Shown: positions 44,941 to 57,714, numbered from the stretch's first letter. The stretch is 64,000 nt of DNA from Chloranthus sessilifolius (GCA_021018995.1 CM037593.1:18318088-18382087), one strand, 5' to 3'. Numbers and translations are program-made. The notes: generated by a model not told the origin, from the sequence alone.

Positions 44941-45300
44941 TGCATAGAATCGGACGATGGAGATCGTTTATTGTCCCAATCTTTCACACGATGGATCTTG
45001 AGATCACGGTGGCAATATTAGACGGTTGATTGCATTGAATCGGACGATGGAGATCATTTATCGTCCCAACCTTTCACACGATGTATCTTGAGATCATGGT
45101 GGCACCATCAGACAATTGACTGCATTGAATTGGACGATGGAGGTCGTTTATCGTCCCAACCATTCACATGATGGATCTTGAGATTATGGTGGCACCATCA
45201 GACGGTTGATTGCATTGAATCGGACGATGGAGATTGTTTATCGTCCCAACCTTTCACACGATGGATCTTGAGATCATGGTGGCACCATCAGATGGTTGAT
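44941..45300 (+). repeat. Four tandem 90-bp repeats
   Basis: Units start at 44941, 45031, 45121 and 45211, period exactly 90 bp. Each reads TGCATTGAATCGGACGATGG, then a GTCCCAACCTTTCACACGATG-like part and ATCTTGAGATCATGGTGGC. The same segment occurs once in the neighbouring palindrome (45797-45890), so the array arose by local amplification of one arm. Confidence 0.93.
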
Positions 45301-45751
45301 TTTTTATTTCATGTGGTACACACCTAAAAAAATGACCTTAAAATTAATTTTAACCGTATACGTGATGTTAAGGTCACTTTTCTGAGATGTGTGCCACGAA
45401 ATAAAACACTGATCGTCTAATGGTATGCCTAAACGATCTCCATCGTCTTATTCAATGCAATCAATGTGTTTTAGCGTGGGTGAACTCAAAGATTCGGTGG
45501 ATGGAAGCAGACACGGTTAGGCAATCCAATTCCTAAAAATGGGTCTTGAATCATATAGGAAATTGGAGGGACGAGTATTTTAAGTAGAACACGTAGATTG
45601 AAGGTTTTCTTTTCAAGAATAATTGCATCGTTTGCCACAAATCCTCCATTGGTTGAGTATTCGTCCAAACGTTGGCATGCTTTAATGGGGGAATCACCCA
45701 TCTGATGAGTCTTGAATCTGATGGGTGAATGAAGGGCCTTTTAGAAGAGTA

Positions 45752-46150
45752 CCTTTAAATCCACCCACTGAATCTTTAAGTTCACCCACGCTAAAACATG
45801 TTGATTGAATTGAATCGAACGATGGAGATCATTTATCCTCCCAATCTTTCACAGGATGGATCTTGAGATCATGATCGTACCATCAGACGGTCAGTGTTTT
45901 ATTTTACGTGGCACACATCTCAGAAAAGTGACCTTAACATCACATGCATGCTTAAAATTGATATTAAGGTCACTTTTAGGGGTGTGTACCACATGAAATA
46001 AAAAGTTGGCCGTCTGATGGTACACCAATGATCTAAAGATCGATCTCATGGAAGATTGGGACGATAAAAATCTCCATCGTTTGATTCAATGCAGTCGATG
46101 TGTTTCAGTGTGGGTGAACTCAAAAATTTTGTGGGTGGATTTAAAAGTAC
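45752..46150. repeat. Long palindrome (fold-back unit), about 400 bp
   Basis: The left arm starts AAATCCACCCACTGAATC, the right arm ends GTGGGTGGATTTAAAAGTA. The arms pair through TTCACCCAC/GTGGGTGAA, GATGGAGATC/GATTTTTATC-CATCGTTTG-type words and CACATCTCAGAAAAGTGACC/GGTCACTTTTAGGGGTGTG, with the turn near 45945. Related halves are scattered at 37980, 44340, 57000-57445, 57721, 58510 and 63310-63690. Confidence 0.8.
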
Positions 46151-46473
46151 TCCTTTTAGAATAGTGGTAAATTATAATGGCATGACTTGTAAATAAAGGT
46201 GAATGAAGGGCCTTTTAGAAAAGTGATAAACTTTAATGGCATGACTTGCAAATATAGATGAATGAAGGGCCTTTTAGAATGGTAGTATGTTTAAAATATT
46301 GATTTCATTAAGGGCAAAATAGGTTTTCCGTCTATAAACTCACGACTAGTTAATGGCAGGGGGTTATATGAAACAGAAACACAAAAGTAGGGGCTGCAGA
46401 ATAAATACCCATAACTCAGGGAGTTTCTTATAATATTAGTATAACATGGGGGTTATATGCAAAAAACCCTTCT

Positions 46474-46918
46474 TTTTATGATTTATCCTACTCAATAAAT
46501 GTAACCTAATCTAATCATATCTTCATATAGTTTAAACCAATGTTAACTTCTTACTATAATTAAAACTTTTTTTTTGGATAAGTACTATAATTAAAACTTA
46601 ATCAATCTTTATTAACCCTTTTGCAATCATGTGATCCTTTGAATAAAAAACGTGTGATTAGTTACAATGATGCAATTTATGTAAGCCCTTGATATTATGA
46701 TGTTTTCTTTAATGCATGGCTCAAGACGTCAATTGTGTTTATTGGTGATCTATTTGTATAGTCCATCATTGTTGCATCCCCTCCTGATTTGGAGTCCAAT
46801 ATCACTAGCCCACTGAATCAGGGTTATTACGTTTTCTTTCAATAAAATAAGATGAGATTATGAGGTTTGGGGTTTATAGCCCCACTTTCTCCTCTCCTAT
46901 CCCTTTGCTCCAAGCTTC
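46474..46918. other. Intergenic, no gene seen
   Basis: AT-rich DNA without open frames or recognised repeats. Confidence 0.5.
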
Positions 46919-47074
46919 CGACTAAAAAATAAGGTGTATTAGCGATACTTTCTATTAAGGCAATTTTTAGTAGCAATAAGACTAATATTGACAGTTTTTT
47001 ATAGCGACATGACTAATAATAGCAATTTTTAGGTTAAAAAAATTGTCCCTAACAATCTTATTTTTTTTGTAGTG
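46919..47074. mobile_element. CACTA-type MITE copy 3, left end decayed
   Basis: Left end CCGACTAAAAAATAAGG, right end TTATTTTTTTTGTAGTG. The interior words (TAAGGCAATTTTTAGTAGC, GCGACATGACTAATA) match copies 2 and 6. Confidence 0.75.
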
Positions 47075-47077
47075 TGA

Positions 47078-47168
47078 CTTTTGATCAAGGCCCCTACACT
47101 CCCTATGTTCGGAGAAGTAATGGCTTTTGATCAAGGCCCATAGACTCCCTATGTTCTGATGAGTAAGG
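47078..47168 (+). repeat. 46-bp tandem duplication
   Basis: CTTTTGATCAAGGCCC starts at 47078 and again at 47124; the two copies run through CTCCCTATGTTC with few differences. Confidence 0.85.
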
Positions 47169-47554
47169 TAATGAATCTCTTGAGCGAGTCTTTGGTCCTG
47201 AAAGGATCCTTCTTCTTTAACAGACCGGAATTCTATGGAGACAATTCTGTATGTGGCGCTTTCTTCGAGCTCTCCATCCCAGACGTTTGCAGAACCTTGA
47301 CAATGACGAATCAAAAGCTTAACGATAGGGATGATCTCGCAATGAAGAAGACAATGGCAAAGATTAATGGAGTTAGTGCAACAGCAGCACAGAGATATCA
47401 CATCACAACACCATGGTCGACTTGACTGCAAGATTGGAACCAAACATGAGTTTGATACTATGATAATTTATTTATTTTATTTGTTATTTTTTACCCACCA
47501 AGGGTTGGTGCAGTTGGTGAGAGACTTGGTTTGTTATCAATAGGTCTTCGGATC
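47169..47554. other. Unassigned stretch with an 88-codon frame
   Basis: A plus-strand frame at 47159-47425 and a longer minus-strand frame at 46982-47443 overlap. I recognise neither. Base composition is less AT-rich than the surroundings, so it may be a captured or decayed gene piece, but nothing proves coding. Confidence 0.3.
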
Positions 47555-50500
47555 TGTCACGACCCGAATTTCTACCCCATCCCGAGGGCCTAGAATTTCG
47601 AGTTATGACCCGCACATATCCCGGATATGCTAAGCGGACATACACCTAATCAGAGTTCTCGCGCAATAATGGTTCCACAAAATCCGTGAGATCTAACAAA
47701 TAGGGTGGAATATAAATGTAATCATAAATATTGAATAAGTGTAATAAAATCATAATCCGCCAATAAATGATACTGAAAGTCGGAGACAAATCCGATAAAA
47801 TAAACTATAAAATTCGTAATACTAATATCAATAAAACTCAAAACCAAGTCCACAATGATCAGTAACCGGCACTCGAATCAAGATCAGCACCGTAGTCCTC
47901 CTGATAACCGGCAGCGTCGCCCTCTAAAGGCTCCTGGTACTCAACGCCCGGGGAATCAATGAAATCAGCGTCGGCGAGATCTAGATGGCGGTCGTCTCCA
48001 CCAACAGAATCACCGCGTGGGATGAGTTTACTCGATCACGTAAACTCGGTGGATACACCACCAATCCATACCCGGGTGCATCCGGTGAGTGATAAACATA
48101 ATATCTCAGCGGATAACAAAGGAAGACAAAATCACGTGCATATCGTAAAACTCATATCATATCATAAATGCAAGACTATGATCTGAACACTCGTATCCTA
48201 ACGTACCTTTACCATATCTCATAACATATTATATCATGTCTTATTATCATTCTACGCACATACGCTATACATCGCATGGCGTAACTAACATACTAGTGAA
48301 ATCCTAACGACACATGCGAGTCGTTGCTCGAGCTACTATGGGAGGGTCAACACGATTATCATACCACCATATTATAACGCCTGTGTCATACTCATACTCC
48401 ACCGGCCAATGGGGAGACATAATGGCCAAACTCACTCATAACGCTCATACTCATAATCTCTCCTGAGATCCGTCTTGGTGAAGAGCGTTGCCCTTACGGT
48501 GGCTACGCAGGAGGCACGCGTCTGAGACTTAAGTTCTTTATCTTTTCTTTGGCCTACGTGATGTCTTATTATCGTACTCGTATCATAACTTATCTTATCT
48601 CATACTCATATCTTATCATACTCTTATACTTAATCCTATGACAAACTATAGTGAGGCAACCTTCCTAATTCACGCTTCCCAAGAAAAAGGTTTCGTAGTA
48701 ACCTGGATGTACTTCGTGTGATAGTTTATACTACCATAGAGGTGTTGCATCCGTACATGGACGCCAATATTCCGAGTTTCACGTAACCGTAAAAGAAACC
48801 TTACCACAGCTAAAGGCCCAACGCCCGATTATCGTATCATATCTCATATCTTATCCTCTCGTATTAAAACTTGGGGTGATAGGATCACTGTATATGCCAC
48901 CGTGTACGAAGTTACACTGAATTCACACTCACCCGACTCGTCATGGGTCCCATTCCACCATGAGTTATAAGGCATGTGAATACGGTGTATTCCTCGCTTT
49001 AATACCATCTCGGCGAATCACCACGCCCAAGCGTAGGCATGATCTCATACACTCTCGTACTCATGATCTAACATATTCTTAACTCGTATAAATTGATTAA
49101 GTTGCAAATACAAAAGTATCACACATCTGAGCGGTTTATACTTAGATTTTGATATGCTTATATTTATGTTTATTTACATACCAATATAATTATAGAATAG
49201 AGTTATAAGTGTGATTTCGATAATCGTAAAAGTCAGAGTTCGATTTCATAAAGACATCGAAGTTCTAACACTTTATATTATCGAAGAGGTCGCGTTGAAG
49301 CGATAAAATTGATATATATATATATAATAATTAGATAATTAAATTAAATAATATTTATACTTATTAAGTTATGATTTATCATGACCATCGATCGAAAGAC
49401 CTTAAGATATAATATACACAGGAACTTTGGTCATGAGAATTAGAAAATAATCTTAAATTCGAATAGCCTTGGTTCATTCAAAATTGAACCCGACTTGTTG
49501 CTCTATTTTAACCTCTAAAAGGTCAGATTCGTGAAATAGCTATTTCACACAAAGTTGTAAAGCTCGCTGTCTTCTTTCCAATGCCATAAGAATCGCATTA
49601 ATCCGAGGTCGGAGTAAAAAGTTATGACCACAATACCGAGACAGGTGCATCAATGGTCGCGAGGTCGGGTTCATGGACGTGAATTCGGGTTCGTAACCGC
49701 AAGTTCGGACCCGAAACTTTAAGTTGGTACAATCTATTATTTATTTAAATAAAATAAAAATATAATTTAATTTTTGGACTTAATTAATTTTAAATAAATA
49801 ATAATATAAACTTGCAACAATAATATATATTATTATAGTCTTAGTAGAAGGATAAATTTATACTATATAGATTTAGAAATAAATAATATCAATATGATAT
49901 TATGCCAATTAAGTCAATCTATCAAATTTATAAGTATTAAAATTTAATTAATTTTACAAACATAAAAGAGGAAGTAAACATAATAAATATCTGACTAATA
50001 TAAGGTAGAATATTAATGGCTCAAACAAAAGGAATTTTTGAAAAGAAAAGAGAAATAACATATAAACCCAATTTACAAAATATATAACTTTCAAGGGAAA
50101 GCATATATTAAATATATAGATCTATTAATTTATGAGATATTTGGGTTTAAATAAGATTTTTAGACTCGTCGATGCTGATCGACGATCCTACTGACGGGAT
50201 CTGAGAAGAACAAGATGGATTGATGGGTACCCACCTCTTGAAGCGTGAACGAAAGATCAACGGCGATTCGGGTTAAAAAGGTCGATTCCCAAGGCATCGA
50301 CTCGTCTAAGTCTCGAGAGAATAATTTCTTATTATAGAGAGGAGAGAGTTTTTAAAATTTTATTTATAATGGTATAAAATTTTAGGTCAACTCTAATTAA
50401 CACTTTTCGTTCCAGCGTTTTGCATAAGCACCAAACCAATTGGTGTTTCTCTCCCGAAATTATAATTATACCCTTTGACTTGCTTGATTAGTTAAAATGG

Positions 50501-50720
50501 GTATAATTTTTTATATTATTGTCAGAAGTCGTCAAATTATATATCGTTGGAATCGTATCGACGAGCACTTCGCAATGAGTCTAATTTTGATATGAGAAAA
50601 ATTAGAAATTTTTTATTTTAAAAGGTGGGTTTCGATTCTGATGTGGAGCGTTAGCACAGTACATAGTGTGGTGTATAATCTAACACCGTTAAAATAAAAT
50701 TTAAAATTTGGGTTGTTACA
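47555..50720 (-). mobile_element. Solo LTR E (3166 bp)
   Basis: Flanked by the perfect duplication GGATC (47550-47554 and 50721-50725). The plus strand starts TGTCACGACCCGAA and ends GGGTTGTTACA; the minus-strand start TGTAACAACCC and a TATA-like CTATAATAAG near 50340 suggest minus orientation. It shares the conserved block (49541-49650) with LTRs A and D, but carries a different inverted word there (TTCGGGTTCG against CGGACCCGAA near 49690-49720). 48560-48660 is rich in TCATACTCATATC words. No interior, so a solo LTR. Confidence 0.9.
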
Positions 50721-51401
50721 GGATCTGAGTGTTGGTGTCTCCCTTTTGCGATAATAGGATGCTCCGTAGGGTGTTTAAATCGTAAAATACTTGTTACATG
50801 GTGAAAGTGAGGGCATCTCTTAGAAATTTGTACAAGTGTAAGCTTGGGAGTTGGGATTACCCTAAGTTATCAAAGACAGAAAAAGAGATGCTATGATAAT
50901 TTTTTTAATGTTTTGGCTGCCTTAATCCCATTTTTACAATTTCTTAAATAAGGAAATTTTCCAACTATTAAACCTTATCCGAATCACTATATAATCTAAC
51001 TTAATCATATCTTATTATATTCTAAGTTGATCTTATCTCATAACCAAAACATAATCTTGTCTCTATTATGCTAAAGGATGCATGCATTGTGCAAAACATA
51101 ATCTAATCATACATGGGACCGAAACTAAAACGAAATCTGAATTTTTGAACCTTGCATGCACAAATATCATCTTCAATGGTTCTAAACACTCATCTAGCTA
51201 ACACCCAATTCATTTAATCTCATTGAGCAAGTCTTCCAAAACTCAAACAATAAAATAATAAATAAATCAAATAAATGAAATAATATTATTATAAAACTTG
51301 AAAAGTGTAATCTTATATATCATATGAACTTTCTAATCAACAAATTTATCGAACATTTAGAATAATAATAGAAACATACACCCTTTCTAAGCTTACATTA
51401 A
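50721..51401. other. Intergenic, downstream of the NRL gene
   Basis: AT-rich, no gene. It should contain the 3' untranslated region and polyadenylation site of the minus-strand gene ending at 51402. Confidence 0.5.
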
Positions 51402-54400
51402 TTAAGACAAGGAGTTCCTCCACTTTGGAGGAGTTCTAGCTTGCACCAGGTTTGCCTTCTTCATCTCCATTGTTGTTCGACGCCCCAATTCTGGCTCGAC
51501 GGCTGCAACATCGGTATCCTCATCCCTCACCAACCCTCCGCCACAACTTAGAAATAAGGCGGCCCCAAGCTTCCTCCACCTCGAAACCTCCTCCTTCTTC
51601 TTCTTCTTCCTCTTCTCTACAAGCCTGTCTACCTGTGCTTGCAAGGAAAGACACTGGCTCTGAAGCCTCATTACCTCATCTCGCAACTTATGTGTCTCCG
51701 TCTGCTGAGCTGACACCTCGCGCTTCGAGAAGCACCGGACCGGCAGGTCGAAACCCGGGTTCGGAAAAACTGTCCCAGGAATGCGGCCACTCCACTCGAT
51801 GTGTTGGTTGATTTTCTTGTGCTCAGAGAAGAGCACTTGGATCACGGCACGCACCGGGAGGCGCTCGTTCTGTGCAGCGTGAAGCGAAGCTTCCGGTGAC
51901 AGTTTTCGGCTATCGATCAATCTGCACAGAGTTTTCCTCTCTTGTTTGGGTGTGCTTGGATGAGCCTGCCATGTACAAGAGAGAGTTAAGGATCAAAGGA
52001 TGGAGTCAGGGGTACTTTGGTCATTTTCAGAAAAGTTGACTAATTGACTACTCAACAAGGTGTCAAAGCGGGTATGGATATCGGGTATCGGTCCATGGAA
52101 AGTATCGATCGATACACAATATGCATCGGCTGATACGGGCCCGTATCGCCCGATACTGATACAGAGGCTAATCTCGATACTATATTGAGGCGGATACGTA
52201 TTAGTTGGCCAAAAAACCGATGAGTAATTGACTAATCAAGAAACTGAAAATGAGACCTCTTATTTTGGTCAGTTTTAGAAAAAAATATAAGCAATTGACT
52301 AATCAAAGAATTAGAGGAAGACCTAATTTCTATGTTAAAAATGTTCATTTTGAGATAAGAAGGGCATTTTAATCATTTTGAGAGCTGCTGCATGCATGGG
52401 ATATGTAGGTATGGATGAGTGGAAATGGATGACTCACTTAGCCTGCGCCAAGATGCTACCTTGAGCAATGTGTGCAGATAAGACAAACTTACTCTTGTTT
52501 TTATTAAGGTGTGTGCTGTACGTTATCTTGTTATAGCCAATGTACAACAGTTCTGCACGCCCTGATGTAGGCCTACCGTCTACCGTCCTTAAAAATCAAT
52601 GGGATTAGATCTATTGATCATCTACCATCTTTAGGTAAGGACACCTGTTTATTTCCCAACATTTGGCGAAACATACCGGTTGATCCGAACCATCTGATCT
52701 TTTTGCCTCCTTTTGAGTGGGGTATAGCTAAAAAATTTTCATACAACAGAAGTTTCTGACTGTCCGATAAATTGTTTACATTTGGACGGTCTATAGTTTA
52801 TTGGCTATTGTCCTTCGATCGGACACTTGGAAACGTTGTATTGGTGTCATTTTTAAGTTTTAACCCCTAGGAGAGGTGGCTAAAAAATTGACCAATCTCG
52901 ACCGTAGGTTTGTGATTCTCAAAGCTGGAGTTTATCTAAATACACTAGCAAAATCAACATATAAATACATAATAGTCATACACTGGAAAGATTGAGCTTT
53001 TATATGGTGGTACTTAGCATCAGTCAATGATGATGGTTCCCTCAACTCTATCCACCACTGAGTCTATCTATACCATGATCCAGACCGTCCATTCAATTGA
53101 TTGCCTCAGTGATCGGCCATCGCAACATAAGTGCACTGATCAAACAAATTTACTGTTGCAATTAAAAGCTTGCTTATGGATGGTCAACGATAGGACCCAT
53201 CCAAGAGATGGATAATTGATTAGACGGTCTGGATCATTACATTGGTGAATAGAGATGAGACATCATCATCTTTTACGCAGGTGAGGACTATGATATATAA
53301 AGCAAAAAGAATTAACAAATTGTAATGAGGGTATTTTGGTCACTGAAAATATAAAGAGTACCCATTAAATCTGGAAAATGTGAGACCTTCGGGCACTGGA
53401 ATTTGGTGTGAAGGAGATGGGTATCATGTGGCTATTCGATCACATTCTGGCTTCATGATTATAGCAAAGAGTTTCTATCAGGCACACAGATCGTGTATTG
53501 CAGACCATTCGATCTCATTCTGGCTTCATGATTATATCTTAGGATGCGCACGGATTTCTAATTTTATGAAATCTGTGTAGGTACACTATTGACCCTGCAG
53601 ACGGGCTCAGATTAGATCCTATGCCTCCAACAACATGATACAAGCTCGGAGAGCAGTGACATGATGGTACATGAGTGGGCCCACCACTGACACAGTGCAA
53701 CCGTTTTGCCTGCATTGCTCACAGTAGCAGAATACACTAGCATAGTATGGTGTACTACACTAGCATTTCTCAAGGAAAAGTCTGATACTATGAAACAGCA
53801 CCATTACAATTCAATGGTACACCTGCCCATTATACACCATTAGATGGTGATGACCCAATAGTAACAAGATGTTGTCCGACGTGATCTAAATTGTGGTAGG
53901 GACCACTGTATCAAACCTCCATGTGCTACGGTGCAATGGGGGTGTTCCACCGAGTTCAATCGGTCAGTGTACCCATACTACCACGGCGGAAAATATACTG
54001 CAAAGTTAAGGGTTTTTAAACTTAATTTTGTAATATAAATTTGCACCTTAATTAAAAGAAATGAAACGATTACTCTGTTCGCTATAAAACTTAAAAATCA
54101 TAGTCTTAGTTTTAAATCCTCTCTTAAAACCTTTTGGGAAAATAAAATAGTTAGCATTAATCAGTCAATTCACTTATCATACTGAATCAGATCAAATTGA
54201 ACTACAAAGCATGGATTTCGACTAAAACGCATCGGTTTCGATAATCTCTGAAGGGAAAACATCAAAATTCGGTATCATTTTGGTTTTGAGCATAGTGACA
54301 AATTTCTTCGAGATTCTCCGAAATTTCTACGAAATTTACCAAAATAGGAGTCGGGCGAAACTTTCGACAAAATTTTGATGATTTCTCAAAAATCGCTGAA

Positions 54401-55623
54401 ATTTCATCAATTTCATCGAAATTAACGAAATTTCACATAAATTAATAAATCTTTTCTAATTTTTATCATTTTTAAATAATAAATAAAATTTTGATGAAGT
54501 TTAAATATAATTTGTATGTAATATGTTTCGTACTCCCCCAAATTTTCCGGAAACTTTTCAATTTTTTCTCGAATTTTATCCGAAATGGGTCGAAATGACC
54601 CCCTATCCAAATGTTGAAGAAAAGGAAATTTGTCACCATGGTTTCAAGCATATTGTTGGCCCATAATTTAGTGATTAGCAAAATATCGATCGATAATTTG
54701 CTTCTTCAGTAAAAATAAAAAATAAAAAAAAGAATAAAATTTTACCAAAATTTCAGTTTCGAACAGGATGGAAAGGAAAACCGAAATTTTGATCCTTGCT
54801 AGAAACTGGTTCGATGCACACGTACGAGCGAACTAGGTAGCATAGGTGCAACGTACTTACTTTGAGATATGTGTCAACGGCTCGATACAACCCATCATCT
54901 GTGGCACGTGCATGGCTAGGAAGTGCACTGCCAAGCGCTATAAACTCCGACGACGTCAAATTTGCATCGACGGCAGCCTCTGCCAGGTAACAATCGACCA
55001 ATTTGGCTACTTTAACAAGCGCCGCCCCACTCTTAGCAGCTTCATCCAAGCCGTTGAACCTTTTGACCAACCGAAGGACTAAATCAACGTCCAATAACGT
55101 CCCACACGTGTGACTAAACGCGGGTATCATGATTTCTTTAAGTGAAGCCTGGTCAAGTTGCCAGGCCACACGTTTTTCGAGCTCAGCTCGATAGGATGGC
55201 TCGGCTACAACCATGTTAGCCATTCTAAGGAGCCTTAGAAGGAAATTGCATGACACAGAATCTTTATCCGGCGGCAAGATTCCGACCAATGTCTCGACGA
55301 AAAACCGTTTCTTCATCCAAGACGCGGTGATACTTTCCGGGGACTCTCGGTTGGGTTCCGGGAGCTTTTCGGGCTCGTCACCGGAGAGCTCGGGTAGCCA
55401 TTTAGAGGCGTAGTGTACAATTATTGAGCCAATGAGGTCTGGCCTGACCCCTTTGGCCTTGAATCCGGAGAGTGTCTTGACAAAGTAATCCATGTCGAGT
55501 ATACAAGTGTCATCGAACCAACATTCGACGGCGAATTGGGTTGTCGATGGAGACTTTTCGGCCGTGACGGATTCCGAAAATACTAATTTCTTCTCAGATG
55601 ATTTGGTGTTGGAGGGCCTCATT
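51402..55623 (-). CDS. NPH3/RPT2-like (NRL) protein, 3' two exons; BTB exon not seen
   Basis: Exons: 55623-54861 and 51965-51402, joined by GTAAGT at 54860 and an acceptor GGCAG at 51966, phase 0. Each ends exactly at a family-conserved point (DTYLK / AHPS). NRL proteins are scaffold or E3-adaptor proteins of phototropin blue-light signalling at the plasma membrane. The 441 visible residues show the NPH3 domain: CWFDDTCILDMDYFVKTLSG at 34-53, then MIPAFSHTCGTLLDVDLVLR and SLHAAQNERLPVRAVIQVLF. A coiled coil follows at about 336-379, and the C-terminus KWRNSLS has the antepenultimate Ser of the NPH3 14-3-3 site. Wording is closest to the RPT2/NCH1 branch (tentative). A CTACAG acceptor one base before the first ATG, and the lack of a BTB domain, indicate a missing 5' exon outside the window or lost. 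Confidence 0.88.
51966..54860 (-). other. Large intron of the NRL gene (2895 bp) with repeat debris
   Basis: Contains a perfect 16-bp palindrome GATACGGGCCCGTATC at 52132-52147 inside a CGATAC-rich stretch, a fold-back-like region, and at 54218-54800 a segment full of GAAATTTC words resembling 63005-63180. The frames here (for example 53027-53215) do not resemble proteins. Confidence 0.75.
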
Positions 55624-56999
55624 CTGTAGATACTTAGAGAGAGTGAGCAAGCTACTACTTCCTACAAGTGGTGGCTCTACTCTGTAATGGTTTCTGTAGG
55701 GCCTATAAGTAGTGACTCTAAATATGTGATGGTTTATGTTTTGGGGCTATGTAAACTTCCACCATCTAATACTAATAGATAGAAACAAAGGCTTAGAAAA
55801 TGGTATATAGCTTTTGAGTTGTCCCTCTCTCTGCCCTTGGTATTTGTTTAATGAATGACGTATATATATATATATATATAAATATAAATACTAAAATGCC
55901 CTTATATTTAAAGCCATATTGCTGCCCTCGAATGTATATCGAGGGGCAGCCCGATCAGAGGCGCAGAACATGCCAACTGTACACTGGCATAGAATGACCG
56001 ATTCAATGCACGGATTTCATGGACCTTGAGAGGCACATGGAGGTTCATGAGTGTGTCTCAGCTGAGTCCACATCACGCACTGTCACAAACTGAATGCCTG
56101 TGAACGGCCGGTCTCGCAAGAATTTATTTACGATTCGACAAACGCTCATTGCACTCATCCTAAGACAATGAGCTGACATTTTGTCCACCGTAGAATTGCT
56201 TGTAGACTGTAAGATGTTCACAGATTTCTAATATCCTGAAATTCTGTGCAGATCAAGAACCACTCAATGCACGCTGACTCCTTTACAGCTTGTGGCACAT
56301 TATTTAAGCAATCTAAATCATCAAAGTCTTAGCTTATATTAGAATTTACGGTATGCCTAAAAATTAAAGAAATCACAATTATTGATCCGTCTTATTTGTG
56401 CACTCTATAGCTAAGGGAGCTAATAATTGCATCGTGGCACATGCTTGAAAAGAAAGACTTCATTATTTTTGAGATATTTGCCAAATTGAATATATTTTAA
56501 ACTGCTTTGAAGACCTTGTTAGAAAAATCTTTAAAAAACGCTTGAATCAGATGATAGCCTTTTATTGCATTCAATCAAATGATAGAAATCGATTTACATG
56601 CCAATCTTTCGTTTCAAGGATGTTTCCATCGTGTTCTTCAAATTAGACGGCCCAAAATTTATGTCATGCAACGCATGTCTCAAAGATAACAAAGTATTTA
56701 TTTTCAAACATGTGGTAGGATACAAATTTCCCTATAGCTAATAACTAATATGGATGGATTGCTTTTTGTATCAGTTAAACTTTATCCATGGTTGTTCACT
56801 TCTTTTCTTTTTCAAAAAAAAAAGTACTCTTTTCTTAAGATAACGGGATATCCGGCCTCTTAATTAGAGCACCCAATAAAGGCCGGTCCAGAGGTTTTGG
56901 TGGCTTCTGTCTAGATTTTGAAATGGAGTCTATTGATATTAATAAAAAAAAGGGTACCTTTGTTTGCGCTCAAGCATTTTTTGAAAGTGCCTACATCCT
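55624..56999. other. Upstream region or intron of the NRL gene
   Basis: Directly before the exon the minus strand has a pyrimidine-rich CTCTCTCTAAG stretch and CTACAG. A TA run lies at 55861-55880. No BTB-coding sequence was found here on the minus strand. A GGATTTCTAA/AATCTGTG word occurs near both 53550 and 56230. Otherwise nothing. Confidence 0.5.
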
Positions 57000-57445
57000 A
57001 GAACCCTTAAAAAATTGTGATTCCTTCGGATTAGATGATGGAGATCTTATTTTTTGGCGATCATGGCACACCTATTCAACAATCAGTTCACTACAAAAAA
57101 TAAGACTATTAGCGATAGCCAAAAATTGTCCCTATTAATAAAAAGTAGCCGCTAATAATCTTAATAGTATTTTTTTATAGCGGCAATTTTTTGCTATAAA
57201 AAACTGCCACTAATAGTCTTCGTTTTGTAATGATTTTTTATTCCATGTGTCACAGATCGCCAAAAAATGGCTTTTCAATCATATGACACACATCACACTC
57301 AAACATGATTTTAGGGGCATTTTTTTGGGGGATTTTGGACACGTGGAATAAAAAATTAACTGTCTGATAAGTGCGTCATGATCTCAAGATCCATTTTTTG
57401 GAAGATCTGGGTGAAACACGATCTCCATCATGTAATCCGAAGCAA
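57000..57445. mobile_element. Fold-back MITE carrying a CACTA-type MITE
   Basis: The left arm (GATGATGGAGATC, CACACCTATTCAAC) and right arm (CATGATCTCAAGATCC, ACGATCTCCATCATG, GAAGCAATCAACAG) are inverted copies of the family seen at 45752-46150. A 144-bp CACTA-type MITE at 57089-57232 splits the left arm, so it came later. Confidence 0.65.
57089..57232. mobile_element. CACTA-type MITE copy 4 (144 bp)
   Basis: CACTACAAAAAATAAGACTA at the left, TAGTCTTCGTTTTGTAATG at the right (last words worn). Flanking triplets GTT and ATT, one mismatch. Confidence 0.82.
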
Positions 57446-57568
57446 TCAACAGTTTTCAAGGGGTATGAGAGGCGGGCGCTTTCAGAGAACGCATGGGCAC
57501 GAACAGAGATAACCCTAAAAAAAATTCGTAATAGCTCTCAAGGCCGACCGCAAGGATGTGTGTCATAT

Positions 57569-57707
57569 TCCTACAAAAAAATAAGACTATTAGCGAAAGT
57601 TTTTTACAGTAAAAAGCTGCCGCTATTAAGAAAAACACTATTAAAGGCAATTTTTTGTTAATAGCGGCAGTTATTTGTTACCACTAATAGTCTTATTTTG
57701 TATAGTG
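57569..57707. mobile_element. CACTA-type MITE copy 5 (139 bp)
   Basis: Left end TCCTACAAAAAAATAAGACT (first two bases changed from CACTAC), right end AGTCTTATTTTGTATAGTG. Perfect TAT duplication at 57566-57568 and 57708-57710. Confidence 0.85.
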
Positions 57708-57714
57708 TATGGAA

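Larger units (their letters stand above)
44625..46473. mobile_element. Mutator-like fold-back element (about 1.85 kb)
   Basis: The ends AAGGTTTTTTGCAAATACCC and GGTTATATGCAAAAAACCCTT are inverted and run on for tens of bases with interruptions (ACCCCCCTGAGTTATG against CATAACTCAGGGAG). GGGTTTTTTGCA ends are usual for plant Mutator-like MITEs. The flanking duplication is unclear because the left flank is a T run. Inside are two palindromic segments sharing CCACCCAC...GTGGGTGG arms; the first contains the 4 x 90-bp array. No transposase. Confidence 0.65.

Noticed and set aside
47159-47425. 88-codon plus-strand frame, possible small gene
   Set aside because: No recognisable domain, an even longer frame on the other strand, and it starts inside a 46-bp duplication next to a MITE. 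Listed only as unassigned.
51452-51811. 119-codon plus-strand frame, Ser/Pro-rich
   Set aside because: Exactly opposite the last exon of the NRL gene, whose protein matches a known family.
54218-54800. Additional NRL exon in the large intron
   Set aside because: Exons on both sides join in phase at family-conserved residues, and this DNA is a GAAATTTC-rich repeat with stops.
55861-55880. TATA box of the NRL gene
   Set aside because: It is a plain TA dinucleotide run, and the first visible exon appears to begin at a splice acceptor, so this is not a supported promoter.
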